A stretch of 13,778 nt of DNA. Source: Gammaproteobacteria bacterium UBA6968 (GTDB lineage: Bacteria; Pseudomonadota; Gammaproteobacteria; Pseudomonadales; Azotimanducaceae). Shown piece after piece: positions 13,755-13,778 of the stretch (position 1 is its first letter; each line of letters opens with the position of its first letter). The DNA lies in NCBI GenBank assembly GCA_002450255.1, contig DJYW01000059.1, forward strand, positions 1-13,778. Direction: 5' to 3'. Both the position numbers and the translations under genes were made by a program. The notes beneath the pieces are model-generated. The model saw only the letters and a list, made by a program, of their open reading frames with translations. It made no database searches and had not been told where the DNA came from.

Positions 13755-13778
13755 CCTTGCCTTTGCCTTTGCCTTTGC
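13755..13778 (+). repeat. CTTTGC hexamer tandem repeat, cut by window end
   Basis: CTTTGC occurs three times in a row (13761-13766, 13767-13772, 13773-13778), preceded by the one-mismatch unit CCTTGC (13755-13760). It begins 4 bp after the last stop codon and runs off the window, so its full length is unknown. Such short repeats can change copy number by slippage. Confidence 0.8.

Noticed and set aside
1..13778. CRISPR array, insertion sequence or toxin-antitoxin pair
   Set aside because: I saw no regularly spaced repeats of 25-40 bp, no transposase motifs with terminal inverted repeats, and no small overlapping gene pair of that type on either strand.

Overview
The window reads as chromosomal DNA of a free-living, aerobic gammaproteobacterium. 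Three things suggest this: a textbook CTGT-N8-ACAG LexA box, a RibBX-type riboflavin gene (a proteobacterial variant), and moderate GC content with normal Shine-Dalgarno (SD) sites. No species can be named from sequence alone. The first 31 bases are the 3' end of a tRNA, most likely tRNA-Arg. They are followed by about 530 bp with no convincing gene.

Region 1 (about 530-4178) is a plus-strand copper-handling module. A CsoR-like palindrome overlaps a good -10 hexamer. It is followed by a small secreted Cys/His protein whose ATG lies almost at the predicted transcription start. Next come a TolC-family outer-membrane lipoprotein with an unusual His-rich tail and a Tat-exported multicopper oxidase with all four copper motifs. 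The TolC-family and oxidase genes are 1 bp apart. No inner-membrane pump, periplasmic adaptor or regulator gene is present.

Region 2 (4179-6152) holds ribBX, behind a structured 279-nt leader that has no recognisable FMN riboswitch but could hide its own SD. A convergent minus-strand gene encodes a 78-aa protein with two CxxC pairs. It overlaps the ribBX stop codon, and its promoter is covered by a near-consensus SOS box, so it looks like a small DNA-damage-inducible zinc-ribbon-like protein.

Region 3 (6153-13750) is a run of plus-strand metabolic genes: a PdxA-family dehydrogenase, a zinc alcohol dehydrogenase, a fumarylacetoacetate-hydrolase-family enzyme, a xanthine-dehydrogenase-family molybdenum subunit (ATGA-coupled to the preceding gene), and a thiamine-diphosphate (ThDP) decarboxylase/carboligase-type enzyme. 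Taken together they look like an undefined catabolic pathway for an oxygenated or aromatic-derived carbon compound: alcohol to aldehyde, aldehyde oxidation or ring hydroxylation by the Mo enzyme, 2-oxoacid cleavage, and C-C hydrolysis. The substrate cannot be read from the sequence. The Mo subunit lacks its FeS and FAD partner genes here. The window ends inside a CTTTGC hexamer repeat just after the last gene.

The best candidates for something new are the SOS-controlled CxxC protein, the substrate of the catabolic cluster with its orphan Mo subunit, and the pump-less copper module.
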